Of a stretch of 9,483 nt of DNA, positions 1-8,267 are shown piece by piece (within the stretch, counting starts at the first letter, position 1; every line of letters starts with the position of its first letter). This stretch comes from Caldilineaceae bacterium (GTDB lineage Bacteria; Chloroflexota; Anaerolineae; Caldilineales; Caldilineaceae), in NCBI GenBank assembly GCA_015494005.1, contig WGCB01000101.1, forward strand, positions 1-9,483. The letters are read 5' to 3'. Below the pieces are notes generated by a model. It was not told the origin of the DNA and searched no databases. It saw nothing but the letters and a program-made list of their open reading frames with translations. The position numbers and the translations under genes are program-made.

Positions 1-1332
1 CTCCCAGAGGCTCTGAGCCACCTCTTCGGCGGTCATCTCGCCCAGCAGCATCTTCTGGATGCCGTTGCCCAGCAGGGTGGTGCCCGAGGGATCGCCGTAG
101 CGGAAGTTCACCAGCAGCAGGTAGGAAGCCGGTGTCTCCTCGTAGAACTTGGCGAACTGGGCCAGGAGGGGATCCTTGGGCTCCGTGCCCGGCACCGCGG
201 AGAGCTGCTTGATCTTCTCGGTGAACATCTGGCCGAACTCCTGGGTGCCCATCCACTCCACCAGCTTGAAGGCCTCTTCCTTGGCGTCGCTGTTGGCGTT
301 CACACCGTAGGAGCCGTCCATCCAACCCGGGGCCAGGGGATGATCCAGCACGGAGTCGGGAGCCGGCGGCACCCGGAAGGCCCCAAGCTCCAGGTCCGGG
401 CCCTCGTTGCGCCAGAAGCCCACCTCGAAGGAGCCGCCGATGAAGAGGCCGGCCCGCTCCGTGAGGAAGAGGGTGCGGGAGTCCTGGTAGCTCACGCCCA
501 CCACGTTCTCGGGCATGTAGGGCTGCAGGTCCTTGACCAGCTGGATGGAGGCCACGTAGTTGGGATCCGTGAAGTCCGTCTCCCCGGCCAGGATCTTCTT
601 CTCGAACTCGGGACCGCCGTAGCGGGGCGCGCCCACCGCATCGTGGATGATGGGCAGCATCCAGGTGTCCTTGGCCGGCGCGGCGATGGGAATGTAGCCG
701 TTCTCCTTCAGGGTGTCCAGGGCGGCGATGAACTCATCCCAGGTGGTAGGCTCGCTCAGGCCCAGCTCATCGAAGAGGCCCTTGTTGTAGTAGGCGCCCA
801 GCACCTGGATGCCGAAGGGCACGCCGTAGATGCGGCCATCCTTGATGCCCATGGCTCCCTTGAGGAGGTCGGGCGAGAAGTTCTCCAGGGTCTTGACCTT
901 GCCATCCAGGGGCTCCAGCTGGCCCGCCTCGATGAGCGGCTGCAGACCGCCATAGGCCCGCAGCTGGACCACGTCCGGGCCACCCTCGCCGGTCAGGCCC
1001 GTGGCCAGGATGTTGTTGTAGTCCGTGGCCACGAAGGGCACGAACTCCACGGTGACGTTGGGATGGGCCGCCTCATAGACGTCGAAGATCTCGTTGTAGG
1101 CGTCCTCGTCCTCCGTGCGCCAGGACCAGACGGTGAGGGTCACCTTCTCGCCCTCGGCCATGGCCCCTTCCTCCTCCTTTGCCGGCATGGCCTCCTCTTT
1201 GGCTGGCATGGCCTCCTCGCCGGCGGGCGCTTCCTGGGCCGGTGGAGCGGCAGGCGCCGCACAGCCAACCGCGACCACCAGCAGCAACGTCAACACGGCT
1301 GCAATCCAAATCACGCGATGTTTTCCAAACAT
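1..1332 (-). CDS. ABC transporter sugar-binding lipoprotein (family 1 solute-binding protein), 3' end cut by window edge
   Basis: This is the extracytoplasmic binding component of a carbohydrate ABC importer, of the UgpB/MalE-like type (COG1653 by recognition). 444 codons are visible and the frame runs off the left edge, so the C-terminus is missing. Residues 1-23 form a lipoprotein signal: basic MFGKHR, a hydrophobic stretch, then AVG-C with the lipidated Cys at 24. Residues 25-62 are a low-complexity Ala/Pro/Glu linker containing a tandem heptapeptide (EEAMPAK at 39-45 and 46-52). The binding domain starts near 63 (KVTLTVWSWR) and has typical family features: GEGGPDVVQL, YGVPFGIQVLGAYYNKGLFDELG, PTTWDEFIAAL and GSYGVNANS. 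The ATG is preceded by AAGGGGG six bases upstream. It follows the GntR gene by 174 bases in the same direction, so co-transcription or regulation by that protein is likely. The substrate cannot be read from the sequence; amino sugar is only a guess from the regulator. Confidence 0.93.
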   Translation of the reverse strand, partial: MFGKHRVIWIAAVLTLLLVVAVGCAAPAAPPAQEAPAGEEAMPAKEEAMPAKEEEGAMAEGEKVTLTVWSWRTEDEDAYNEIFDVYEAAHPNVTVEFVPFVATDYNNILATGLTGEGGPDVVQLRAYGGLQPLIEAGQLEPLDGKVKTLENFSPDLLKGAMGIKDGRIYGVPFGIQVLGAYYNKGLFDELGLSEPTTWDEFIAALDTLKENGYIPIAAPAKDTWMLPIIHDAVGAPRYGGPEFEKKILAGETDFTDPNYVASIQLVKDLQPYMPENVVGVSYQDSRTLFLTERAGLFIGGSFEVGFWRNEGPDLELGAFRVPPAPDSVLDHPLAPGWMDGSYGVNANSDAKEEAFKLVEWMGTQEFGQMFTEKIKQLSAVPGTEPKDPLLAQFAKFYEETPASYLLLVNFRYGDPSGTTLLGNGIQKMLLGEMTAEEVAQSLWE

Positions 1333-1506
1333 TGTTAGCCCCCTTTTGGAACTGAAAAAGTGAAGAATATTCTCGCGCAGACTCGACGAGGTCGAACCTG
1401 CGTTGAGACACAACGTGGGTTCGCGCTGCCAGGACACGGCAGGTGCGGGTGATGGAGATGATCGACATCTGATGCACTCCACGGCCCGGGGGACGGAGCC
1501 GCTGTT
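1333..1506. other. Intergenic region between the GntR gene and the solute-binding protein gene
   Basis: This 174-base gap holds no gene. Three weak elements are visible. A 15-base dyad lies at 1456-1470 (AGATG, 5 bases, CATCT). A small hairpin lies at 1401-1415 (CGTTG, 5 bases, CAACG). A minus-strand TATTCT at 1369-1364 could be a -10 element, but it has no convincing -35. There is no hairpin with a T-run, so a transcript starting upstream of the regulator could read into the binding-protein gene. No TGGTCTAG-type site is present here, unlike the region upstream of the regulator. Confidence 0.5.
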
Positions 1507-2244
1507 TCAGAGAGTGCCCAGCTCGATCTGGAAGACGTAGCGGTCGGCCCGGTAGGCCGATTCGGTGTATTCGAAGGGCCGGTCGTGCTGATCGAAGGCG
1601 ATCCGCTTGTTGCGCAGCACTGGGGAGCCCTCAGGGATGCCGAAGAGCTCCTGTTCCCGATGGCTGCAGAGATCCGCGCCCACTTGCTGCTCTGCTCGGG
1701 TGGGGATGACGCCGTACTTCTCCCGCAGGATGTTGTAGAGGGAACTGTTCTCGAAATCCTCGTCCAGGAGACCCTCCACGCCCTCGAAGTAGAGGTGGCT
1801 GGTCTCCAAGGCGATGGGCTCGCCCTCGGCCAGACGCAGACGCTCCAGCAGGACCACCGGCTGCTCCGGCGTGATGCCCAGGGCCCGGCAGGCCAAGGTG
1901 CTGGGGGAGACCATCTCTTGGCGCAGGACCCGGCCACCCGGCTGGAAACCTCGGCTCAGCATGTCCTCGCTGAAGCTGGTCAGCTTGGCCAGGCGCTGCT
2001 CGATCTTGGGCTCGGCCACGAAGGTGCCCCGTCCCTGTTCCCGGTAGAGCAGCCCTTCGGTGGTCAGCTCCTTCAGGGCCTGGCGAGCGGTCATGCGGCT
2101 GATGCCGTACCGCTCGCTCAACTCCCGCTCCGAGGGGATCATCTCCCCCGGCTGCCACTCGCCCGCCACGATCTTCTCCCGCAGGAGTTCCTTGAGCTGG
2201 TAGTAGATGGGCAGCGGGTGGCTTTTGTCGAGTGGTCTAGTCAT
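1507..2244 (-). CDS. GntR-family (HutC subfamily, NagR/DasR-like) transcriptional regulator
   Basis: This is a DNA-binding repressor/activator of 245 aa, the normal length for the HutC subfamily. A winged helix-turn-helix spans about 10-77, with SERELSERYGISRMTARQAL as the helix-turn-helix and GRGTFVAEPK as the wing. A UTRA effector domain spans about 88-241 (TSFSEDMLSRGF, ERLRLAEGEPIALETSHLY, SSLYNIL, FEYTESAYRADRY). The sequence closely resembles B. subtilis NagR (YvoA) as I remember it, including the PIYYQ start, the recognition helix and UTRA residues that bind sugar phosphate in NagR. A GlcNAc-6-P or related hexosamine phosphate effector is therefore plausible but not shown. The ATG is the only good start upstream of the conserved PLPIYYQL; its ribosome binding site is poor. 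It sits upstream of the sugar-binding lipoprotein gene and behind its own near-consensus promoter with DasR-like half-sites, which suggests autoregulation. Confidence 0.95.
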   Translation of the reverse strand: MTRPLDKSHPLPIYYQLKELLREKIVAGEWQPGEMIPSERELSERYGISRMTARQALKELTTEGLLYREQGRGTFVAEPKIEQRLAKLTSFSEDMLSRGFQPGGRVLRQEMVSPSTLACRALGITPEQPVVLLERLRLAEGEPIALETSHLYFEGVEGLLDEDFENSSLYNILREKYGVIPTRAEQQVGADLCSHREQELFGIPEGSPVLRNKRIAFDQHDRPFEYTESAYRADRYVFQIELGTL

Positions 2245-2284
2245 TGGCCTGGTGGTCTAGTGGTCTGGTGGCCTAGTGGTCTGT
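2245..2284. repeat. Tandem octamer array, consensus TGGYCTRG (five units)
   Basis: Five contiguous 8-base units start at 2245, 2253, 2261, 2269 and 2277, all fitting TGGYCTRG except for a terminal T in the last. A sixth unit, TGGTCTAG, lies at 2233-2240 inside the first codons of the regulator gene, four bases out of register. TGGTCTAG is the half-site core of the DasR/NagR operator family, so these could be tandem half-operators. They could equally be a slippage-derived simple repeat, because a similar octamer array lies before pcrA. Confidence 0.8.
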
Positions 2285-2290
2285 ACCAGT
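2275..2290. promoter_or_regulatory. Candidate operator for the adjacent GntR/HutC regulator
   Basis: The site reads AGTGGTCTGTACCAGT on the plus strand: TGGT and ACCA arms around four bases. The DasR-responsive element, recalled as A(C/G)TGGTCTAGACCA(C/G)T, matches it at 14 of 16 positions, differing only in the central AG. It lies just downstream of the predicted transcription start of the regulator gene, a position where binding would block transcription. The regulator's recognition helix is almost the same as that of NagR. Binding itself is an inference. Confidence 0.5.
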
Positions 2291-2297
2291 TGTCGCC

Positions 2298-2326
2298 ATA
2301 ATACACTGCCCTCGCCCGGCTGTCAA
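2298..2326 (-). promoter_or_regulatory. Sigma-70-type promoter of the GntR regulator gene
   Basis: Read on the minus strand, a perfect TTGACA (-35, 2326-2321) and TATTAT (-10, 2303-2298) are separated by exactly 17 bases. An A/T-rich run (2331-2340) just upstream of the -35 could act as an UP element. The predicted start is near 2291, about 47 bases before the regulator ATG. The candidate operator at 2275-2290 abuts that start. Confidence 0.7.
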
Positions 2327-2425
2327 GCCGAAATTTTTTGTCAGGTTGGGCTTGGTGGAGCGGTGGGAAATCGGTCGATCCGGCCAGGAGATCGAGGCGA
2401 GAGCGAGCGGCCCTCGGCGCTGGCC

Positions 2426-3712
2426 TCAGTCGGAAGGCGTCTCGTCCGCCCCGTCCTCGGTCTCTGCGGCGGAGTCCTCGGACGGGCCCTTGCGGATGTC
2501 GCCCCCGGCCACGTCGCCGATGCGGATGGAGGAATCCCGGATGACGCCGCCCCCGCTGGCGATGTCCATGTGCACCCCGCCGGAGCTGGGGGCCATGGAC
2601 GAGATCTCGCCCTGGTTCGGGGGAACCGGCGCCTGGAAGATGCGGCCATCCGGCGCGTGGGTGTAGAGGACCGGGATGGCCCAGGCCCGCTGGAAGCCGG
2701 CGAAGTAGATGGCCTTGCGGGCCTCGGTCAGGGCAGCGTCCACCGGGCAGGCGTCGGCCAGGGCCGCGTAGAGCTCCCGGGCGAAGGTCACCGCGGCCAG
2801 GTCGGGGATCTGCACCTGCATGGCGATGGCCGCGGGGATGTCCTGCTGAACCAGGCGCTGGGCGGCGCCGGTGAAGGGATCGTGGGCCGCGGCCCGGGCC
2901 CCCTCGCAGGCGTTGAGCACAGCCAGGCGCAGGGTGCGGTGGTCCCGGAGCAGGATGGCCAGGGTGCGGGCCGGCACCAGGTGGCTGCGCCCGCGCTCGT
3001 CCTCGAAGGCCAGCATCCCCTCCTGGCGCTCCTCGTCGAAGACGCCATGGCCGATGAAATGGGCGATGTGGTAGCGGTTGCGCCGCAGTTTGCGCTGCAG
3101 CTCGGCCAGGGTGGCCTTCTCCACCCAATCCACCCGCACCAGGCCCTTCTCCGCCAGCTCCTCCAGGGCCTGGGTGATGCGCAGGCGCTCCTGGTGGGTG
3201 TTCAGCCGGGCCAGGTCCGACGGGTCCGAGACGATGGCCAGCACGTGCAGGGGCGGGGAGACCAGCAGAGGCTCCTCGGCCACGGGCAGCTCCAGGTAGC
3301 GGACGATGGGCGTCTCGTAGGTGAGGGACAGGAAGCGCTGGCTGTCCGGGTCGTAGAGCACCTCCCAGGGGACGGCGGTGAGCTCCGGGGCCTCGGTCAG
3401 GCGCAGGCGGATGCGCAGGCCCGACTCCTGCTTCTGGGCCCGGTCCAGGCTGCGACGGAAGATCCCCTCCACGTCCCCCGGAAGGACAGCCTGGAAGAGC
3501 GCCTCCCCGAAACGGCGCATCTCGGGCAGCCCCTCGTCCGGCGCTCGAGCATCCCCCAGGCTGGCCACGAAGGCCTCCAGCTCCGCCTGGGAGAAGGGCA
3601 GGAGGAAGTCGGCGCTGGCCTGGCCGGCCGGGGAGTTGAGCACCCGCACCCGGTAGCCCTCGTCCGCCCGCTCCAGGGAGAGATCCAGGTTGAGGTAGGT
3701 GATGTCGCGCAT
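2426..3712 (-). CDS. CHAT-domain (caspase-like) cysteine protease with glycine-rich C-terminal tail
   Basis: This is a 428-aa soluble protein with no signal peptide or membrane segment. Residues 1-145 form the N-terminal region usual in bacterial CHAT proteins, including the VPWEVLYDP signature (114-122) and [10 protein letters not shown]. The CHAT protease core spans about 150-352. The catalytic dyad is visible as His222 in HFIGHG and Cys269 in LNACEGA, followed by family motifs [13 protein letters not shown] and a WAIPVLY end. Residues 378-408 are a Gly/Asp/Ile-rich tail ([20 protein letters not shown]), and the last 20 residues are acidic and probably disordered. Start: ATG with AGGAG six bases upstream. 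That site overlaps the pcrA stop codon (TAGGAG), so translation is probably coupled to the helicase. CHAT proteases are often effectors in conflict or cell-death systems; no target or partner gene other than pcrA is visible here. The fold assignment is secure, the role is not. Confidence 0.93.
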   Translation of the reverse strand: MRDITYLNLDLSLERADEGYRVRVLNSPAGQASADFLLPFSQAELEAFVASLGDARAPDEGLPEMRRFGEALFQAVLPGDVEGIFRRSLDRAQKQESGLRIRLRLTEAPELTAVPWEVLYDPDSQRFLSLTYETPIVRYLELPVAEEPLLVSPPLHVLAIVSDPSDLARLNTHQERLRITQALEELAEKGLVRVDWVEKATLAELQRKLRRNRYHIAHFIGHGVFDEERQEGMLAFEDERGRSHLVPARTLAILLRDHRTLRLAVLNACEGARAAAHDPFTGAAQRLVQQDIPAAIAMQVQIPDLAAVTFARELYAALADACPVDAALTEARKAIYFAGFQRAWAIPVLYTHAPDGRIFQAPVPPNQGEISSMAPSSGGVHMDIASGGGVIRDSSIRIGDVAGGDIRKGPSEDSAAETEDGADETPSD

Positions 3713-3721
3713 GGGGGACTC

Positions 3722-3724
<3 letters not shown>
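3713..3724 (-). promoter_or_regulatory. Ribosome binding site of the CHAT gene overlapping the pcrA stop codon
   Basis: On the minus strand the pcrA stop and the Shine-Dalgarno sequence merge as TAGGAG, followed by six bases and the CHAT ATG. A ribosome terminating on pcrA would sit on the CHAT initiation site, so a fixed expression ratio of the two proteins is expected. Confidence 0.75.
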
Positions 3725-6079
<2,355 letters not shown>

Positions 6080-6205
6080 GGGAAAAGGTGGATCGGGTGA
6101 TTGAGCAACTGGGTGATTGGTTGATTCGTTGATTGGTTGATTGGGTTCAGGTCGTATTGGCTTTCATTCGGGCGTCCTGCCATCCGGTCACCGCTACGCC
6201 TCCTG
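6080..6205. other. Intergenic region between rsgA and pcrA
   Basis: This 126-base gap separates the rsgA stop from the pcrA start, both on the minus strand. It contains the octamer array at 6095-6142 and otherwise nothing recognisable: no terminator hairpin and no convincing -35/-10 pair on the minus strand. pcrA may be transcribed by read-through from rsgA. Confidence 0.5.
6095..6142. repeat. Tandem octamer array upstream of pcrA, consensus GGKTGATT
   Basis: Six consecutive 8-base registers are seen. Units at 6095, 6111, 6119, 6127 and 6135 fit GGKTGATT with at most one change; the unit at 6103 has diverged. In rotated register the core is TGGTTGAT. The array ends 15 bases from the pcrA start codon. 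It matches the array before the GntR gene in period, G/T bias on the plus strand and position before a minus-strand start codon. Confidence 0.75.
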
Positions 6206-7168
6206 CTACTCCTCACCCCGGAGGAGGCGCAGGTAGCTCTCGTAGCGCTGCCGGGGGATCTTCCCGGCCTCCACCGCGGCCCGCACGGCGCAGCCTGGCT
6301 CGTGATCGTGGGTGCAGTCCGGGTAGCGGCAGTGGGGGATATAGGGCGTGAACTCCACGAAGAAGAAGCCCAGGTCTTTGGGATGGATGTCGTAGAGCCC
6401 CAGCTCTCGGATGCCCGGCGTGTCCGCGATGTAGGTCCGCTCGCCGAAGGGCAGGCGGATGAGCTGGGCAGCTCGGGTGGTGTGCCGTCCCTTGGCGCCG
6501 AAGTCCCGCAGCTCCCCCACTTTGAGCTTCAGCTCCGGGTGAATGGCGTTGATCAGGGTGCTCTTGCCCACCCCGCTGGGCCCAGCCACCACGGTGATCT
6601 TGTCCCGGAGCAGCTCCTTCAGCTGGTCGATGCCCCACCCTTCCTTGGCGCTGCAGTAGAGGACCGGGTAGCCGATCTCCTCGTAGACGCCGAAAATCTC
6701 CCGGGCCTTCTCCAGGCCGGTCAGGTCCACCTTGTTGACGCAGATGATGGCCGGCAGCTCGTTGGCCTCCGCGATGACCAGGAAGCGATCCAGCATGCGC
6801 AGATGGGGCTCGGGCTGGGCCACGGAGAAGACCACCAGCACCTGGTCCGGGTTGGCCAGGATCACGTCCTCCGCGGGCCGGCTGACCCCGGGACGCTGGC
6901 GGCTGAGCACCGAGTGCCGGGGCTCCACCCGGTCGATGAGGCCCCGGTCCTCCCCCTCTGGCAGGATCCAGACCCGGTCCCCCACGGCCACCAGGGTGTC
7001 CTTGCGCTTCTCCTTGAGCAGCCGCCCCCGCACCTGACAGACCCGCACGCCGTCCGGCGTCTCCACGTCGTAGTGGTGCCCTCGGGCTCGGATCACCACG
7101 CCGGGGATGAGCCCTTCCGGCGGCTGGTCGGTTTTGCCTTTGCGGCGGGACGGCGGTCGACGGTCCAA
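6206..7168 (-). CDS. rsgA: Ribosome small-subunit biogenesis GTPase RsgA (circularly permuted)
   Basis: This GTPase checks late 30S ribosomal subunit maturation. From the chosen start it is 320 aa. A basic N-terminal tail ([10 protein letters not shown]) precedes an OB-fold (about 20-85). The GTPase motifs are in permuted order: G4 NKVD (145-148), G5 CSAKEG (172-177), G1 GPSGVGKST (196-204), G2 GRHTT (227-231) and G3 DTPG (249-252). A zinc-binding set follows (C280, C285, H287, C293 in the C-x4-C-x-H-x5-C pattern), then the usual helical end. No ATG exists upstream of the OB-fold. I chose the TTG at 7168 because AGGAG lies six bases before it. In-frame TTG codons at 7183, 7204 and 7249 would add 5, 12 or 27 residues and have poorer ribosome sites. 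It is downstream of maf in the same direction, 96 bases away. Confidence 0.94.
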   Translation of the reverse strand: MDRRPPSRRKGKTDQPPEGLIPGVVIRARGHHYDVETPDGVRVCQVRGRLLKEKRKDTLVAVGDRVWILPEGEDRGLIDRVEPRHSVLSRQRPGVSRPAEDVILANPDQVLVVFSVAQPEPHLRMLDRFLVIAEANELPAIICVNKVDLTGLEKAREIFGVYEEIGYPVLYCSAKEGWGIDQLKELLRDKITVVAGPSGVGKSTLINAIHPELKLKVGELRDFGAKGRHTTRAAQLIRLPFGERTYIADTPGIRELGLYDIHPKDLGFFFVEFTPYIPHCRYPDCTHDHEPGCAVRAAVEAGKIPRQRYESYLRLLRGEE

Positions 7169-7264
7169 AAAGCGCTCCTGCAACGGGTCGGATCCTCCGG
7201 GCAATTCAGGGCGAACAAGGCCAGCTGGGGCCTGGTTGGAGTGTATCAACCGGCCAGGAAGCTG

Positions 7265-7933
7265 TCAATTTGCTGGGCTTCCGGCCTCTTCCTGGCAGCA
7301 GGGGACGCCGGTGAGCCGGGCGCAGACCTGGGCCAGGGGCACGGTGACGGCCACGCCGAACTGGGCCAGGAGATCCCGCAGATCCGCCAGGGGCAATCCC
7401 ATGACCCCCGCAGCGCAGCCCTCCAGGCGCAGGACCGGCGCGAAGGCCCGGTGCTGGATGGCGTAGGCCCCGGCCTTGTCCAGAGGGTCGCCGGAGCGGA
7501 CGTAGGCCTGGATCTCCTGGTCCGTGTAGGCCCGCATGAGCACCCGGGTGCTGTTGACTCGGCTGAGCAGCCGCCCCTCCGGCGTGGAGAGGACGCTCAC
7601 CCCCGTGTGGACCTGGTGCTCCCGCTCTCGCAGGCGCTGGAGCATGGCCACCGCGTCCTCCATGTCCTTGGGCTTGCCCAGGAGCTGATCCCCCAGAGCC
7701 ACCACCGTGTCCGCGGCGATGATCAGAGCGGGCCTCAGCTCGTCCGGCAGGGCCTGGGCCACGGCCCGGGCCTTGCTCTCGGCCAGGCGGGCCACCAGAT
7801 CCAGGGGTTTCTCCCCGGGCCAGGGGCTCTCGTCGATATCCGCGGTGACCACGGTGAAGGAAAGCCCGAGGGCCTTGAGAAATTCCCGACGCCGGGGGCT
7901 GCCCGAGGCCAGTATGATGTTTCGCCGATCCAT
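7265..7933 (-). CDS. maf: Maf-family nucleoside triphosphate pyrophosphatase
   Basis: Maf proteins hydrolyse non-canonical or excess nucleotides (dTTP/UTP or m7GTP types) to monophosphates. This one is 222 aa. It has the signature SGSPRR (10-15) at the start of the nucleotide-binding cleft, AADTVV (73-78, with the catalytic Asp75), GKP (86-88), HTGVSV (109-114) and DKAGAYAIQ (152-160) near a GLPL ending (179-182). DKAGAYAIQ points to the YhdE-like dTTP/UTP group, although the usual Gly-Ser-Tyr before VxGLPL is Gly-Cys-Ala here. About 25 C-terminal residues beyond the family core look non-conserved. The start ATG at 7933 begins directly at the conserved MDRRNIILASGSPRR and has AAGGA seven bases upstream. 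A longer in-frame ORF to 8026 would add 31 residues encoded by a leader repeat and is unlikely. The gene is first in the presumed maf-rsgA-pcrA-CHAT transcript. Confidence 0.95.
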   Translation of the reverse strand: MDRRNIILASGSPRRREFLKALGLSFTVVTADIDESPWPGEKPLDLVARLAESKARAVAQALPDELRPALIIAADTVVALGDQLLGKPKDMEDAVAMLQRLREREHQVHTGVSVLSTPEGRLLSRVNSTRVLMRAYTDQEIQAYVRSGDPLDKAGAYAIQHRAFAPVLRLEGCAAGVMGLPLADLRDLLAQFGVAVTVPLAQVCARLTGVPCCQEEAGSPAN

Positions 7934-7989
7934 GTGCCAGTCCTTTTTGCTAGAGTGAAGGGAGGCGTTTCCTGATCGATGGAGGTGCT

Positions 7990-8022
7990 GCCTTTTGTGG
8001 GTGATGAGGGCATAGCAACTGC
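7990..8022. repeat. Leader direct repeat, copy A (33 bases)
   Basis: It matches copy B (8081-8112) with one single-base indel and three substitutions. The core GTGGGTGATGAG is identical. Similarity stops abruptly at both ends, so this is a discrete element and not part of a longer duplication. Confidence 0.8.
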
Positions 8023-8040
8023 TCATCTCCCAAAGGGTGC
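8022..8040. repeat. Inverted partial copy of the leader element
   Basis: The reverse complement of this 19-base stretch aligns with 8077-8098 with one substitution and three gap positions, including the shared GCAC end. It also pairs with copy A: CTCATCTCCC (8022-8031) against GGGTGATGAG (7999-8008), 9 of 10 positions, with a 13-base loop. It can therefore fold with either direct copy in the maf transcript, but not both at once. Confidence 0.65.
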
Positions 8041-8080
8041 GTACAGCCAGCTCATTTCCGGAAGGGCCTCAATCTAGCAC

Positions 8081-8112
8081 GCCTTTGTGGGTGATGAGCG
8101 CATAGAAGCTGC
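8081..8112. repeat. Leader direct repeat, copy B (32 bases)
   Basis: This is the second copy of the element at 7990-8022, 91 bases away in the same orientation. Together with the preceding GCAC (8077-8080) it is the better partner for the inverted copy at 8022-8040. Confidence 0.8.
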
Positions 8113-8113
8113 A

Positions 8114-8135
8114 TAGCAATAGTACTGGATTGCTA
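8114..8135. promoter_or_regulatory. Perfect 7-bp dyad (TAGCAAT / ATTGCTA) near the maf promoter
   Basis: TAGCAAT at 8114-8120 and ATTGCTA at 8129-8135 flank eight bases. The dyad directly abuts a second dyad with the same 8-base spacer and lies just inside the predicted maf transcript. It may be an operator or an RNA hairpin. Confidence 0.5.
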
Positions 8136-8155
8136 CAGGGAAAGCGCACTCCCTG
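8136..8155. promoter_or_regulatory. Perfect 6-bp dyad (CAGGGA / TCCCTG) over the predicted maf transcription start
   Basis: CAGGGA at 8136-8141 and TCCCTG at 8150-8155 flank eight bases. The predicted minus-strand start (near 8150) falls inside it, two bases from the -10 element, which is a typical repressor position. The binding protein is unknown. Confidence 0.5.
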
Positions 8156-8156
8156 G

Positions 8157-8185
8157 TTTATATTTCAAAAGAGAGCGCTGGTCAA
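8157..8185 (-). promoter_or_regulatory. Sigma-70-type promoter for maf and downstream genes
   Basis: On the minus strand, TTGACC (8185-8180) and TATAAA (8162-8157) are separated by exactly 17 bases; each hexamer matches the consensus at 5 of 6 positions. It lies in the only locally A/T-rich part of the gap and points toward maf. The predicted start is near 8150. Confidence 0.65.
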
Positions 8186-8267
8186 AAACGGAGAAGTTTG
8201 GCCGACCAAGGCAACCTGATCCCACCTCCTGGCAGACGGGCATCCTACTTTCAACGGAGTGACAGCA

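Larger units (their letters stand above)
7934..8267. other. Divergent intergenic/leader region between maf and the cpaE-like gene
   Basis: This 334-base region has no credible gene. Reading toward maf, it holds a minus-strand promoter (8185-8157), two abutting dyads at the predicted start (8155-8114), a first copy of a 32-base element (8112-8081), an inverted partial copy (8040-8022), a second direct copy (8022-7990) and the maf ribosome binding site. The predicted maf leader is about 215 nt, long for a housekeeping gene. Toward the cpaE-like gene, only a ribosome binding site (GGAG at 8256-8259) and a short TTGG/CCAA dyad (8198-8209) are visible; its promoter is not clear. Confidence 0.7.

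Noticed and set aside
340..1338. Plus-strand open frame opposite the solute-binding protein gene
   Set aside because: The minus strand encodes a clear lipoprotein signal and binding-protein motifs; the plus-strand product is low-complexity.
2245..2284. CRISPR or transposon terminal repeat
   Set aside because: The units are 8 bases and contiguous, with no spacers, transposase or target-site duplication nearby.
6137..7975. 612-codon plus-strand open frame opposite rsgA and maf
   Set aside because: It runs antisense across two well-supported genes and an intergenic gap, and shows no domain signature.
7934..8026. N-terminal extension of Maf to an upstream in-frame start
   Set aside because: The family begins at MDRRNIILASGSPRR, a good ribosome site precedes that ATG, and the extension is encoded by leader repeat A.
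7990..8108. Leader peptides starting at the ATG within each repeat (both begin with Met, one residue, then SSPTK)
   Set aside because: Neither has a ribosome binding site, and one runs on out of frame into maf. The shared start follows from the repeat itself.
7990..8112. CRISPR-like direct repeats
   Set aside because: There are only two direct copies, with mismatches, an inverted third copy and no regular spacer series or cas genes.
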